Assembly (NCBI RefSeq): GCF_001750145.1
Contig: NZ_CP015732.1
Span: 3,472,001 to 3,536,000 of the forward strand
Direction of reading: 5' to 3'
DNA length: 64,000 bases
From: Arthrobacter sp. U41
Lineage (GTDB): Bacteria; Actinomycetota; Actinomycetes; Actinomycetales; Micrococcaceae
Within the stretch, counting starts at the first letter, position 1. Every line of letters begins with the position of its first letter. The notes below the pieces were generated by a model that did not search any database, was not told the origin of the DNA, and saw nothing but the letters and a program-made list of their open reading frames with translations. Below, piece after piece: positions 55,459 to 63,534 of this stretch. Made by a program: the position numbers and the translations under genes.

Positions 55459-56274
55459 ATGGATGCTGTTCAGCCGCTGAGGTCGCTGCCTTCGAACATG
55501 ACGGACGAGACCCGTGTGCTGGCGCGCCTGGACGGGCGTATGGCGAATACGCCGCTTTCTGGGGCTCTTGCATCGCTCGGGCTTGAGTCGGCGCTTCCCG
55601 TGCGGGCGTTCTTCTCGTGGACGGGCAAGCGGAACTACGAGGGCAGGTGGTGGTCCAGCACGGTCCGGTCCCATGTTGGGTTCGAGAGCCTGCTGGAGCG
55701 CGACTTCATACTCTCGGCGGACCATAACCGGGATGTCGTTGGGGTCGCGTCCCAGCCGTTCGCGTTCCTGTGGCCGCGCGGGACCGAGGGTTCCCGGGGG
55801 CACGTGCCCGACTTCTTCGTCCGGCTGCGGGATGGCACGGGCAGGGTCGTCGACGTTAAGCCTGCAGGCCGTGTCCGGTCCGCGGAGCGCCAGTTCGGCC
55901 TGACCCGCGAAGCCTGCGCGGCGGCCGGATGGGAGTACGAGGTCTTCACCGGTCTGGCCGAGCCGCTGGCGTCGAATCTGCGGTGGCTCGCCGGCTACCG
56001 CCAGGACCGCTTCGCCCCCGACGGCACCGCAGCGGCCGTGCTGGTCGACTCGTTTAACCCGGAGGCCTCTTTGACCGGGGGCGTGCGGCGGGCAGCCAAG
56101 GCGCTGGGCATCGACGAGGGCATCGTCCGCGCGCAGGTGCTCCACCTGCTGTTCACGGGGGTGCTGGCCGTCGACCTCGACGCCCTGCTCACGCAAAACA
56201 CGCGGGTGTCCCTGGGTGTCGCACCGAAGGCGGGCTCCGCCTGGGACGCTAGGTCGCGGGAGGCCGCGTCGTGA
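55459..56274 (+). CDS. tnsA: TnsA-like transposon endonuclease
   Basis: A 271-aa restriction-fold nuclease that cuts the 5' ends of the transposon. Its candidate catalytic residues are E76 (GFESLLERDF), D118 (HVPDFFVRL) and K134 (VVDVKPAG), in the order and approximate spacing of Tn7 TnsA (Glu-Asp-Lys). The C-terminal part is a basic, helical TnsC-binding region. The ATG at 55459 follows the last left-end repeat. The stop overlaps the GTG of tnsB (GTGA at 56271-56274). Confidence 0.85.
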   Translation: MDAVQPLRSLPSNMTDETRVLARLDGRMANTPLSGALASLGLESALPVRAFFSWTGKRNYEGRWWSSTVRSHVGFESLLERDFILSADHNRDVVGVASQPFAFLWPRGTEGSRGHVPDFFVRLRDGTGRVVDVKPAGRVRSAERQFGLTREACAAAGWEYEVFTGLAEPLASNLRWLAGYRQDRFAPDGTAAAVLVDSFNPEASLTGGVRRAAKALGIDEGIVRAQVLHLLFTGVLAVDLDALLTQNTRVSLGVAPKAGSAWDARSREAAS

Positions 56275-58316
56275 AGTCTGTGCGCCTGTTCGACTTCATC
56301 CAGTTCGATGGCGCCTCCTGGCAGGTGGCGGCCCACGACGGCGCCGAGCTGGCTTTGAAGAATCTCTCCACCGGCCGCATCCGCCGGGTGCCGGTCGCCG
56401 AGCTGCTTGCCGACGACTCGTACCTGCCTGACGCGCCCGCTCCCCTGCCGTCCCTGGCCGGTGTCGCGCTGCTCGAAACGCTCGAGCCCGGTGCCCGGGC
56501 GCAGGCTGAGCTGCTGCACCGTCACGTCTACGAGCTCGTCAACGGGACCCCGCCGGACGCCGCCCCCGGGACGGCGCCCAAGCCGGAGTACGACCTGGCC
56601 AACCCGCTGCTGCGCCGCATCGAGGCCAAGGCGGCCGAGCTCGCCGCCGCGGGCACGCCGATCGCGGCCCGTACGTTGCGCCGCCACGTCGCCGCCTACC
56701 GCAAGCAAGGCATCGCCGGACTTGCCGACGGGCGCAACACACGTCAGAGCACCCTGGCTGGCTGGGCCGACCCGGAGCTCGTGGCGCTGCTTGAGGCCGA
56801 GATCGCAGGGCAGACCAACACCTCCACCGGGACACGGTCCCGCGCCGTCACCCGAGTCCGTGCCCTCGCCGAGCGGCAGGGCCTGGGGGTCCCGTCCCCC
56901 GCCACTCTCTACCGGATTCTGGCCAAACTGGAGAAGTCCCGGCACCCGTTCGGCAACGCCACGACCCGCAGGACCCAGGCCAGCCGGCCCGACCGGACAT
57001 GGGGCCGGCAGGCGCCCGTGCGGCCTGGGGAACTCGTGGAGATCGACTCCAGCCCTTTGGACCTGATGCTCATCTACCCTGACGGGTCCACGGGCAAGGC
57101 CGACCTGACCGTCGCGTTGGACATCGCGACCCGGACGCCGCTGGCGGCGGTCCTGCGCCCCGAGGCGACCAAGGCAGTCGACGCCGCGGTCTTGCTGGCC
57201 AGGGCCATGACCCCCTTGCCGCTGCAGCCCGGCTGGGACGCAGCCCTGGGCTACTCCCGATCGGTCCTGCCCCAGGGCATGATCCCTGGCGGCGCGGACG
57301 TCCGCTCCGCGATCGCTGCCAAGCCCGTCATCGTGCCAGAGTCGATCACCGTGGACCGGGGCAAGGTCTACATCGGCGCCACGTTCACCGCCGCGTGCGA
57401 ACGCCTCCAGATCAGCCTGACCAAGGCCGCACCGCGGACCGGGACCGACAAGCCGCACATCGAGCGGTTCTTCGCCGCGGTCAACTCGGGCTTCACGCAG
57501 TACCTCGCCGGCTACACCGGACCGAACGTCGTCCGCCGCGGCAAGGACCCCGCCGCCGAGGCACGGTTCGGCCTCGCCGATGTCCAGAGCCTGCTTGACT
57601 GGTGGCTCGTCGCCGTCTGGCAGAACCGCCCGCACCCGGGCCTGCGCCATCCGGCCATGCCGAAGAAGGACCTGACCCCGAACGAGGCCTTCGCCGCGCT
57701 CTCGGGCGTCGCCCCGCAGATTCCGGTCACGCTCACCCGCGAGGACTACATCGCCCTGCTGCCCCTGGACTGGCGCACCATCCAGCCGTACGGGATCAAC
57801 TTCCACAACCTCCACTACGACAATCCCGCCCTGCACGAATACCGGGGCGTGCCCTCGGGGCTGCCCGCCCCCGCGAACGGACGCTGGGAGATCCGTTACG
57901 ACCCCTACCGGCTGCAGTCCATCCATGTCCGAGACCACCGCAAGGGCGTCTGGATCGAAGCCGAATGGACCATGGCACGCCAGCTCGCCGGCCCGTTCTC
58001 CCTCGACGTCCTCGCCGCCGCGAAAAAGGCCCTGGACAGACGCTCCGGCAGCATCCCCGGCGCGGACCTGCTCGCAGAGGTCAATCGCATCATGACCGCC
58101 CCGTCAGGTCGGGCGGAGGCCCGGGCCGCCAGACGCGCCAGTGCCTCGCCGTCGAGCGTTCCGGATCCGGCTCCGCTGCGGCTTCTGGCCCCTGTCTCTG
58201 AAGGAGAACCTAAGCCCGAACCGGGCGCCGCTGCCCCGTCCGCGGCGACTGCGACCGCACCTGCGGGTCCGCGTCCGCGTCGTCATGCCCGCCGCATCGA
58301 CCTTCTGGAGGACTGA
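56271..58316 (+). CDS. tnsB: TnsB-like DDE transposase
   Basis: A 681-aa Mu/Tn7-type transposase with N-terminal helix-turn-helix DNA-binding regions (AARTLRRHVAAYRKQGIAGL; RVRALAERQGLGVPSPATLYRIL) and an RNase H core with D259 (VEIDSSPLD), D362 (ITVDRGKVYIG) and E398 (HIERFFAAVN), i.e. D-x-D-35-E. A Mu-type C-terminal beta domain follows, then a disordered Ala/Pro-rich tail that ends RRHARRIDLLED, possibly the TnsC-binding hook. A GGAGG site for tnsC is inside its last codons. Confidence 0.93.
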   Translation: MKSVRLFDFIQFDGASWQVAAHDGAELALKNLSTGRIRRVPVAELLADDSYLPDAPAPLPSLAGVALLETLEPGARAQAELLHRHVYELVNGTPPDAAPGTAPKPEYDLANPLLRRIEAKAAELAAAGTPIAARTLRRHVAAYRKQGIAGLADGRNTRQSTLAGWADPELVALLEAEIAGQTNTSTGTRSRAVTRVRALAERQGLGVPSPATLYRILAKLEKSRHPFGNATTRRTQASRPDRTWGRQAPVRPGELVEIDSSPLDLMLIYPDGSTGKADLTVALDIATRTPLAAVLRPEATKAVDAAVLLARAMTPLPLQPGWDAALGYSRSVLPQGMIPGGADVRSAIAAKPVIVPESITVDRGKVYIGATFTAACERLQISLTKAAPRTGTDKPHIERFFAAVNSGFTQYLAGYTGPNVVRRGKDPAAEARFGLADVQSLLDWWLVAVWQNRPHPGLRHPAMPKKDLTPNEAFAALSGVAPQIPVTLTREDYIALLPLDWRTIQPYGINFHNLHYDNPALHEYRGVPSGLPAPANGRWEIRYDPYRLQSIHVRDHRKGVWIEAEWTMARQLAGPFSLDVLAAAKKALDRRSGSIPGADLLAEVNRIMTAPSGRAEARAARRASASPSSVPDPAPLRLLAPVSEGEPKPEPGAAAPSAATATAPAGPRPRRHARRIDLLED

Positions 58317-58319
58317 GCC

Positions 58320-59363
58320 ATCGCGACCCCCGACTCCCTGACCGCCTGGCGCCAGTTCGTCGACCACGCCCCGATCGAGCCGGAGCGGCTCTCCCGCAAG
58401 GAGCTCAAAGCCCTCTCACCCGAGGAGAAGGATGCCTACGACCGGGAACGCTTCGGCTGGCTGGCGGCCGACACCGTGCTGGAGACCACGGACACGCATG
58501 CCCTTACCCGGCAGACCAGAATCATCCTCTCGCGCAACGCGGCCACCACCGCCACGGCGCGGCGAGGGCTCGCGATCTCCGGGGCGGCCGGGATGGGCAA
58601 GTCCACGGCCGCGCTGCTGATCGGCAAGCGCCATGAGAAAGCCGAGCGCAGGCGCCTCGAACGTATCGATGACGTGTCCTTCGCCCCGGTGGTCTATGCC
58701 GTGGTCCCCCCAGCGACCACACCGAGGATGCTCATGCAGGCCTTCGCCAGCTGGCTCGGCCTACCGGTGCCCCAGCGGTCCACCGCGCAGTTGGTCACCG
58801 AGCACGTCGTGGGTGTGCTGCGCACCTTGGGGACATCGCTGGTGGTCGTCGACGAAGTTCACAACCTGACGACGAACAGGCAGGCCGGCGCCGAGGCGGC
58901 CAGCACCCTCAAACAGTTCGCCGACCGGCTGGACGCGACCTTCCTCTACGCCGGCATCGACCTGCCCACCACGGACCTGTTCGCCGGGGACATGGGGAGG
59001 CAGATCAAGGCCAGGATGATCATGCATCAGATGCGCCCCTACGGGAACGGATCCAAGACAGACCGCGAGGCCTGGACCGAGCTCGTCCTCGGCGTCGAGG
59101 ACCTCCTCCCGCTTGCCGAGCACGAACCCGAGTCCCTCGCCGAGGAAGCCGCATACCTGTGGGACCGCACCGGCGGGAGCATCGGCGGCCTCCGCGCCCT
59201 CCTGTCGGACGCGGCCATCGGAGCGATCATCGACGGCACCGAAAAGATCGACCGTCGCCGCCTCCAGGCCACAGCCACGGACTACGCCGCCGAAGAACAC
59301 CACCACACACGTGCAGCCATGTCCGCCGGCAGCCACAAACGCGGGCTGCAGCGGGCCCAGTGA
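58320..59363 (+). CDS. tnsC: TnsC-like AAA+ ATPase with an apparent ATC start
   Basis: TnsC links target selection to TnsB. With a start at 58320 it is 347 aa: Walker A GAAGMGKST with K94 and Walker B VVVDEVHNL with D178-E179. The codon at 58320 is ATC. A GGAGG site (58307-58311) lies 8 nt before it, and no ATG or GTG occurs in frame until the GTG at 58476. The residues in between (ATPDSLTAWRQFVDHAP and onward) look like real coding. Either ATC is used, or an ATG has mutated and the protein is truncated to 295 aa. The stop overlaps the GTG of tniQ. Confidence 0.85.
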   Translation: MATPDSLTAWRQFVDHAPIEPERLSRKELKALSPEEKDAYDRERFGWLAADTVLETTDTHALTRQTRIILSRNAATTATARRGLAISGAAGMGKSTAALLIGKRHEKAERRRLERIDDVSFAPVVYAVVPPATTPRMLMQAFASWLGLPVPQRSTAQLVTEHVVGVLRTLGTSLVVVDEVHNLTTNRQAGAEAASTLKQFADRLDATFLYAGIDLPTTDLFAGDMGRQIKARMIMHQMRPYGNGSKTDREAWTELVLGVEDLLPLAEHEPESLAEEAAYLWDRTGGSIGGLRALLSDAAIGAIIDGTEKIDRRRLQATATDYAAEEHHHTRAAMSAGSHKRGLQRAQ

Positions 59364-60196
59364 CGATCCAGCCGCTCCCCGTCCCCACCAGGATCTTCGG
59401 CGGCGAGGGCTTGATCAGCTACGCCTCCCGCCACGCCGCCCGCAACGGCACGACCGTCGAGAAGATCGAACGCTCGCTCTCCGAAGCGGGATCCATCCCC
59501 AAGCCCAGCCACCGCCGGACCCCGGAAAGGCTGCAGGCCTGGCGCAGCCTCGGCGCGCTTCACGAGAACGCCTTCGCAACGCCCGCCGTGATCGACGGCG
59601 CCGATGTCATCGACCGCATGCTCTGCCTGCGCTGCACCCAAGGATCAGGCGGAACCGGGCGGCTGCCGCGCATCGGGTGGGTCTGCGCCGGACACCGGCG
59701 CTGGCTCGGCACGCCACAGCACGACATCCGGTCCCTGCCCGAACTCGTCGCCGCCGAACGCCACTACCGCCGGGTCCTTGCCCCACGCGGCGTCCTCGTC
59801 CGATCCCCCATCATGCAATGGGCGCGCGAATGCGCGATCACCGGGATCGCTCAATCCGAGATGGCCGAGCGGAATCGTCGAGTCGCCACCTCCAACCCCA
59901 ACCTGCTCACCTACCCCGAAACCGTCAGAATCGCCCGACTTGTCACGGACCCGGGATTCAACACAGGGATGCTCCAACCCGGGTTCCGTGCCCGTGAACG
60001 CCACGCCGTGAGCGTCAAAGCCAGTACGGGGATGTTCCCCCAGGCCGAGGACAACGAATCATGGCGCGTAGCCCACCGGATCACCGTCATGTTCAACGCA
60101 ATCGCCGGAGAGATCGAGAGGAATCCCTCCCGTACGGCAGGCACTACGCCATACAGCACGACACTGGCTCAAGCCTGGAGAATCTGGGGAAGATAG
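59360..60196 (+). CDS. tniQ: TniQ-domain target-selection protein
   Basis: A 278-aa protein from the GTG that overlaps the tnsC stop (59360-59363). The N-terminal PLPVPTRIFGGEGLISYASRHAARNG is a TniQ start, and the zinc finger is C89-x2-C92 ... C109-x2-H112 (MLCLRCTQG, WVCAGHRRWL). It is short: it has no long C-terminal DNA-binding part like Tn7 TnsD, so the site it recognises is not obvious. Confidence 0.85.
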   Translation: MTIQPLPVPTRIFGGEGLISYASRHAARNGTTVEKIERSLSEAGSIPKPSHRRTPERLQAWRSLGALHENAFATPAVIDGADVIDRMLCLRCTQGSGGTGRLPRIGWVCAGHRRWLGTPQHDIRSLPELVAAERHYRRVLAPRGVLVRSPIMQWARECAITGIAQSEMAERNRRVATSNPNLLTYPETVRIARLVTDPGFNTGMLQPGFRARERHAVSVKASTGMFPQAEDNESWRVAHRITVMFNAIAGEIERNPSRTAGTTPYSTTLAQAWRIWGR

Positions 60197-60275
60197 CCCA
60201 CCGGCCACGGCACCCCACTCAGCGACACCGGGCCTCAGCCCCGCGGGACAAGGACGCCGAGCGTTCCATACGGAA

Positions 60276-60361
60276 TGGCCAACTAAATTGAGACGGTTCC
60301 TACCCCATCCGTCTCAATTTATCTGGCCTTTTCCCACGTCAAGGTGGCCAACTAAATTGAG
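60276..60361 (-). repeat. Three right-end TnsB-type repeats, middle one reversed
   Basis: Copies at 60276-60292 and 60345-60361 read TGGCCAACTAAATTGAG on the plus strand, the inverse of the left-end copies. The middle copy, 60313-60329, reads CTCAATTTATCTGGCCT on the plus strand, so it faces the other way. Confidence 0.85.
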
Positions 60362-60369
60362 AAAGGACA
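60345..60369 (-). repeat. Right terminal inverted repeat (25 bp)
   Basis: Exact reverse complement of the left terminal repeat at 55372-55396; ends GGACA at 60369. Confidence 0.92.
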
Positions 60370-60374
60370 CTCAG
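60370..60374. repeat. Target-site duplication, right copy
   Basis: CTCAG directly outside the right terminal repeat; pairs with 55367-55371. Confidence 0.88.
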
Positions 60375-60634
60375 TTTTGTTGGCAAGAATCTCAATAGAC
60401 ATGGCGAGCTACGGGATTTCGTCCTGTCTCACTCGAGTTGGCAACGCGGATCGGCGGCTCCCATGGAGCCTGCGGGCCGATCGGCTGGATTCTAGTGCCG
60501 AGAGGACTTGGAAGCAGAGAAACATAAGCCTACTTATAATTCAAGCCTTCTACGTTCTCGCGGCGCATGGTAGTCCTACAGAGTGGAATCGGACAGGCAG
60601 AATGCGGGCACCTGGTAGTGCCCCGGAGCGGGAC
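60375..60634. other. Right flank of the transposon, no gene seen
   Basis: About 260 bp of lower-GC sequence between the transposon and the DUF6480-like gene. An open frame runs across it, but its composition does not look like coding sequence. Confidence 0.5.
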
Positions 60635-60862
60635 CTACTCCTCGTGCCCCTGGTCAGCGCTCATCTGATCCTCCGCGGGCGGAGTTTCGCCCGGCGGCAC
60701 ACCGCCTCCGGGTTCGAGCCCGGTGATGTTCCCCTTCAGCGGATCCGGGTTCGGCGACGACGCCGGGTCCGAGGGTGTTTCGTCGGCCGGGCCGGCGCTT
60801 TCAGCGGAGGCCGCCCGCTCCCTGCCCTTCTCCGCGTTGCCGCCTAGGCCGTTCGTTTTCAT
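60635..60862 (-). CDS. DUF6480-like small protein
   Basis: A 75-aa disordered protein ending with TGLEPGGGVPPGETPPAE, the pattern I associate with DUF6480, common in Micrococcaceae and without known function. The ATG at 60862 has GAGGAG 9 nt upstream, preferable to a TTG 9 nt earlier. It is divergent from the hydrophilic gene at 60974. Confidence 0.7.
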   Translation of the reverse strand: MKTNGLGGNAEKGRERAASAESAGPADETPSDPASSPNPDPLKGNITGLEPGGGVPPGETPPAEDQMSADQGHEE

Positions 60863-60973
60863 CGGACCCAACTCCTCGCACCGGTTGACTATGGACTATT
60901 GGTAAGCCTGCTGATAATTCTGGTTCTGTCAAGACCGGACACCCGAGAGGGAACGTAGCGAAGGAGCAAGCTG

Positions 60974-61375
60974 ATGGGAATCGGAGACAACATCCGGAGG
61001 TCGGCCGAGGACGCCCTCCGGGATTTGGCCGGGCTATCGGAACCGACCGATGACGCCCACGCACCAGAGCCAGGCGACCCTGACGAGGGAATCAAGGTCC
61101 ACTCCTCAATCAGCGAAGGATCCAACGCCGGGGACGTGCGCGACGGCAACCCGGGCCGCGCCCCTGAATCTGCGCAGGCGCAAGCGCCAGGCCAAGGGAC
61201 CTCCGGGAATATCCTCCGCGGGGACGGGGGGGACGGGAACGATTCGGGCGCCGGGTCGACTCAAGCCCGAGAAGCGGATGCGCCTCCCCCGCGCGACGTT
61301 CCCGACCCCGGCGGCCTTCGCGCGGACCCCTCCGAGGGGGAAAGTGATCCTTCGTCGTCCATGGGTCGCGGCTGA
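60974..61375 (+). CDS. Hydrophilic disordered protein
   Basis: A 133-aa protein with a short helical start (MGIGDNIRRSAEDALRDLAG) recalling CsbD-type stress proteins, then a long Gly/Asp/Pro/Ser-rich stretch with no predicted structure. AAGGAG precedes the ATG. Function unknown; its neighbours suggest a stress or desiccation role. Confidence 0.6.
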   Translation: MGIGDNIRRSAEDALRDLAGLSEPTDDAHAPEPGDPDEGIKVHSSISEGSNAGDVRDGNPGRAPESAQAQAPGQGTSGNILRGDGGDGNDSGAGSTQAREADAPPPRDVPDPGGLRADPSEGESDPSSSMGRG

Positions 61376-61495
61376 CCGGGCCACCCCGGCGAATGGTGAG
61401 CCTCTGGCCGGGCGGCACATCGACGGATATAGTAAGCACACTGATGAATTATTCGCCTCGTCAGTTTCCCCAAAATCCAGTCATAAGGAGACATC

Positions 61496-62398
61496 GTGAG
61501 CACCAGGGTGGAAAATCGGGTTCTGGTCAATGTTCCCGTGAGTGTGGCCTACAACCAGTGGACGCAGTTCGAGGAATTTCCCCATTTCATGGGTGGGGTC
61601 AAGAGCGTCAAACAGCTCAGCGACGACCGGCTCGAGTGGGTTGCCGAGATCGCCGGGGTACGCAGGCAATGGGAGGCCAAAATCCTTGAGCAGGTACCGG
61701 ACCGGAAAGTCTCATGGGCTGCCACGGAAGGTGCCACGAACGCAGGATCGGTGACGTTCGAAGACCTGGGCGGCGGGCAGACGTCGGTGCAGTTGTCACT
61801 CGAATATGAGCCGGAAGGCCTCGTGGAAAAGGTGGGCGACAAGCTGAATATCGTGGAGAAACAGGCCGAGAACGATCTCAACCGGTTCAAGGCCTTCATC
61901 GAGGACGAAGGCTACGCGACAGGCGCCTGGCGCGGAACAGTTGGAAGCGGCACCTCGGCAGGTACTCCGGGCGTTGAGGCCGCGGCGGGATCACGCGGAG
62001 ACAGCGGGAAAACCGGCGTTTCCGGCAAGGTGATAGCCGGCGTGGGACTCGCGGCTGCAGCAGCCGCAGGTGTTGCCGCCGCCACGGGACAAAAGAGTGA
62101 CGAGCCTGCCTCCCCAACCCGCGAGGGTGTTGCCCCGCGCACCATGCCACCGACCGGGACGGCGGGAAGCGTTTTCCCGGGTGAAGGAATACCCCAGGAC
62201 CCGACTCTTACCGAGGATGAGGCCGCCGACCGGACCATTGGGAAGCCCTTCGACCAGACAAATGGGCTTGTTGATGTCGAGGGCGATTCGGACGGGACCG
62301 CCTTGAGCGACACAAAGAGCGCCGCCCAGCGGAGTGCCGGCACCGACGACCGGACAGGACCTGTTCCGCCGGCCGGAGGCAGCCTGGGACAGCACTGA
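61496..62398 (+). CDS. SRPBCC (cyclase/dehydrase-type) protein with C-terminal tail
   Basis: A 300-aa protein: an SRPBCC domain in the first 140 residues (VENRVLVNVPVSVAYNQWTQFEEFPHFMGGV, QLSLEYEPEGLVEKVGDKL), a Gly/Ser linker, one possible membrane or amphipathic Ala-rich segment (VIAGVGLAAAAAAGVAAATG) and an acidic disordered tail. GTG start with ATAAGGAG. Proteins of this type are often found among general-stress genes. Confidence 0.85.
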   Translation: MSTRVENRVLVNVPVSVAYNQWTQFEEFPHFMGGVKSVKQLSDDRLEWVAEIAGVRRQWEAKILEQVPDRKVSWAATEGATNAGSVTFEDLGGGQTSVQLSLEYEPEGLVEKVGDKLNIVEKQAENDLNRFKAFIEDEGYATGAWRGTVGSGTSAGTPGVEAAAGSRGDSGKTGVSGKVIAGVGLAAAAAAGVAAATGQKSDEPASPTREGVAPRTMPPTGTAGSVFPGEGIPQDPTLTEDEAADRTIGKPFDQTNGLVDVEGDSDGTALSDTKSAAQRSAGTDDRTGPVPPAGGSLGQH

Positions 62399-62404
62399 GC
62401 GATT

Positions 62405-62440
62405 CCCGCGGCATGCGAGCAGTTATTTGCATGCCGCGGG
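62405..62440 (+). terminator. Hairpin after the SRPBCC gene
   Basis: CCCGCGGCATGC (62405-62416) pairs perfectly with GCATGCCGCGGG (62429-62440) around a 12-nt AT-richer loop, 6 nt after the stop. No T-run. Confidence 0.7.
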
Positions 62441-62591
62441 ATGCGCGGCGCGCCGTCAGCCGCAGGGACAGGTCGAGGAAAACTGGCGGGGCCCGCGTTG
62501 CCGTGCTGACTAACATCGCCGGCATGGACTGTCCGGCGGGACGTTTGCAGCCCCGGACGGACGGGCCCCGCCGACGCCAAACGAGAACCCG

Positions 62592-62952
62592 ATGAAATCA
62601 TTTCTCAGCTTCTTCGTTGCCGCACTTGTACTGGCTGCGGGCCTCCTGTTGCCGTCGGCGGCAGGAAGCGCCGCGGCGGGCGGCCCGTCGCTCGTGACGG
62701 CAGCGGTCAGTCCCGCTTCAGCGAGGCCACCCCAACGGGCACCACGACCCCTCCCGGTCCTGTGCATCCGGGCACCGGAGAGACGCCGGCGGCGAAGGAC
62801 ACGCGTGTGGACTACGCACCGTACGTCATCGGCGCAGCCCTGGTCCGCCATCGCCGCCGTTGCTCTGGTCTGGCGTCGCGGACGGGGCGGCCCGTCGTCC
62901 AGGTCGCTCCGCCGGGCCGACCAATCGACCGACAATCAGGCAGCCCAGATGA
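62592..62952 (+). pseudogene. Frameshifted exported membrane-anchored small protein
   Basis: The reading starts with a good signal peptide (MKSFLSFFVAALVLAAGLLL). After about 35 codons the protein-like sequence moves to another frame (ATPTGTTTPPGPVHPGTGE, VDYAPYVIGAALV) and then back to the first frame for the rest of a membrane helix (IAAVALVWRRGRGG). That implies at least two frameshifts, all explainable by missing bases. The end is uncertain; a TGA at 62950 would overlap the next gene's ATG. Either a decayed gene or sequence errors. Confidence 0.55.
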
Positions 62953-63534
62953 TCGCGGTACTGGTCGTTGACATGCAGAACGCCTTTTTGAAGATCCGGC
63001 GCTGGGCGCCAGCCAGGCGAAGCTGACGTCGGCGTGCAACCAAGTGATCGCCACGGCGCAGGAGAACGGCACAAAGTCCTGCTGGTGCGCACCGAACATG
63101 AGGAGGACAAATCAACCTGGACGGTCAACATGCTCGACGACGATCAGGGTTTCATTTTCCGGGGTACCACCCCCGCTGAATTCGTTTCCGGGCTCACGAC
63201 TGCGGGTTTGCCGCAGCTGGTGAAGACCCGGGACAGCGCGTTCCTCGGAACAGATTTGCTCCTGCGGCTACGTAACTGGGATGCCGACACGATCGTGCTC
63301 GCCGGCGTCTCCACGCACAACTGCGTCGCCCAGACCGCCGCCGATGCGTTCGGCCACAACATCCGTGTGATGTATGCCGCCGAGGCAACGGCTTCCGAAA
63401 ACGCCGAGGCTGCCGCTGCCGTGCAGGACATCCTCTGCCAGGAGTATCGCCAAAGGATTCTCACCACCACGCAGATCGCGGAGATTCTTGCTGCGGCCGC
63501 CAAGGATAGGACAGGACAGGACGGGAGATCATGA
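62949..63534 (+). pseudogene. Isochorismatase-family cysteine hydrolase, frameshifted
   Basis: The family start MIAVLVVDMQNAF with the catalytic Asp begins at 62949. After a run of five T (62985-62989) the sequence goes on in another frame (EDPALGASQAKL, VIATAQENGT), and after about 63076 in a third frame (HKVLLVRTEHEEDKSTW and onward). The last frame holds the catalytic Cys in AGVSTHNCVAQTAAD and runs to the TGA at 63534. Both shifts fit single missing bases. The stop overlaps the next ATG. Confidence 0.75.

Larger units (their letters stand above)
55372..60369 (+). mobile_element. Complete Tn7-like transposon, TnsABC-TniQ, no cargo
   Basis: A 4,998-bp element with 25-bp perfect inverted terminal repeats beginning TGTCC and ending GGACA, a 5-bp target duplication CTCAG, and sub-terminal repeats at both ends. 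It encodes four co-directional genes: TnsA endonuclease, TnsB DDE transposase, TnsC ATPase and a TniQ-domain target selector. There is no cas gene, no CRISPR array and no cargo. It sits between the tandem-SRPBCC gene and a small stress-type gene. Perfect ends and intact reading frames suggest recent movement. Confidence 0.93.

Noticed and set aside
55372..60369. A CRISPR-associated transposon
   Set aside because: No cas gene and no repeat-spacer array are present in or around the element; the only repeats are the end-binding sites.
55220..60847. A gene interrupted by the transposon, since an open frame can be read across the joined flanks
   Set aside because: The joined translation looks like random sequence, has no motif and no clear ribosome-binding site. 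The flanks are lower in GC than real genes here.
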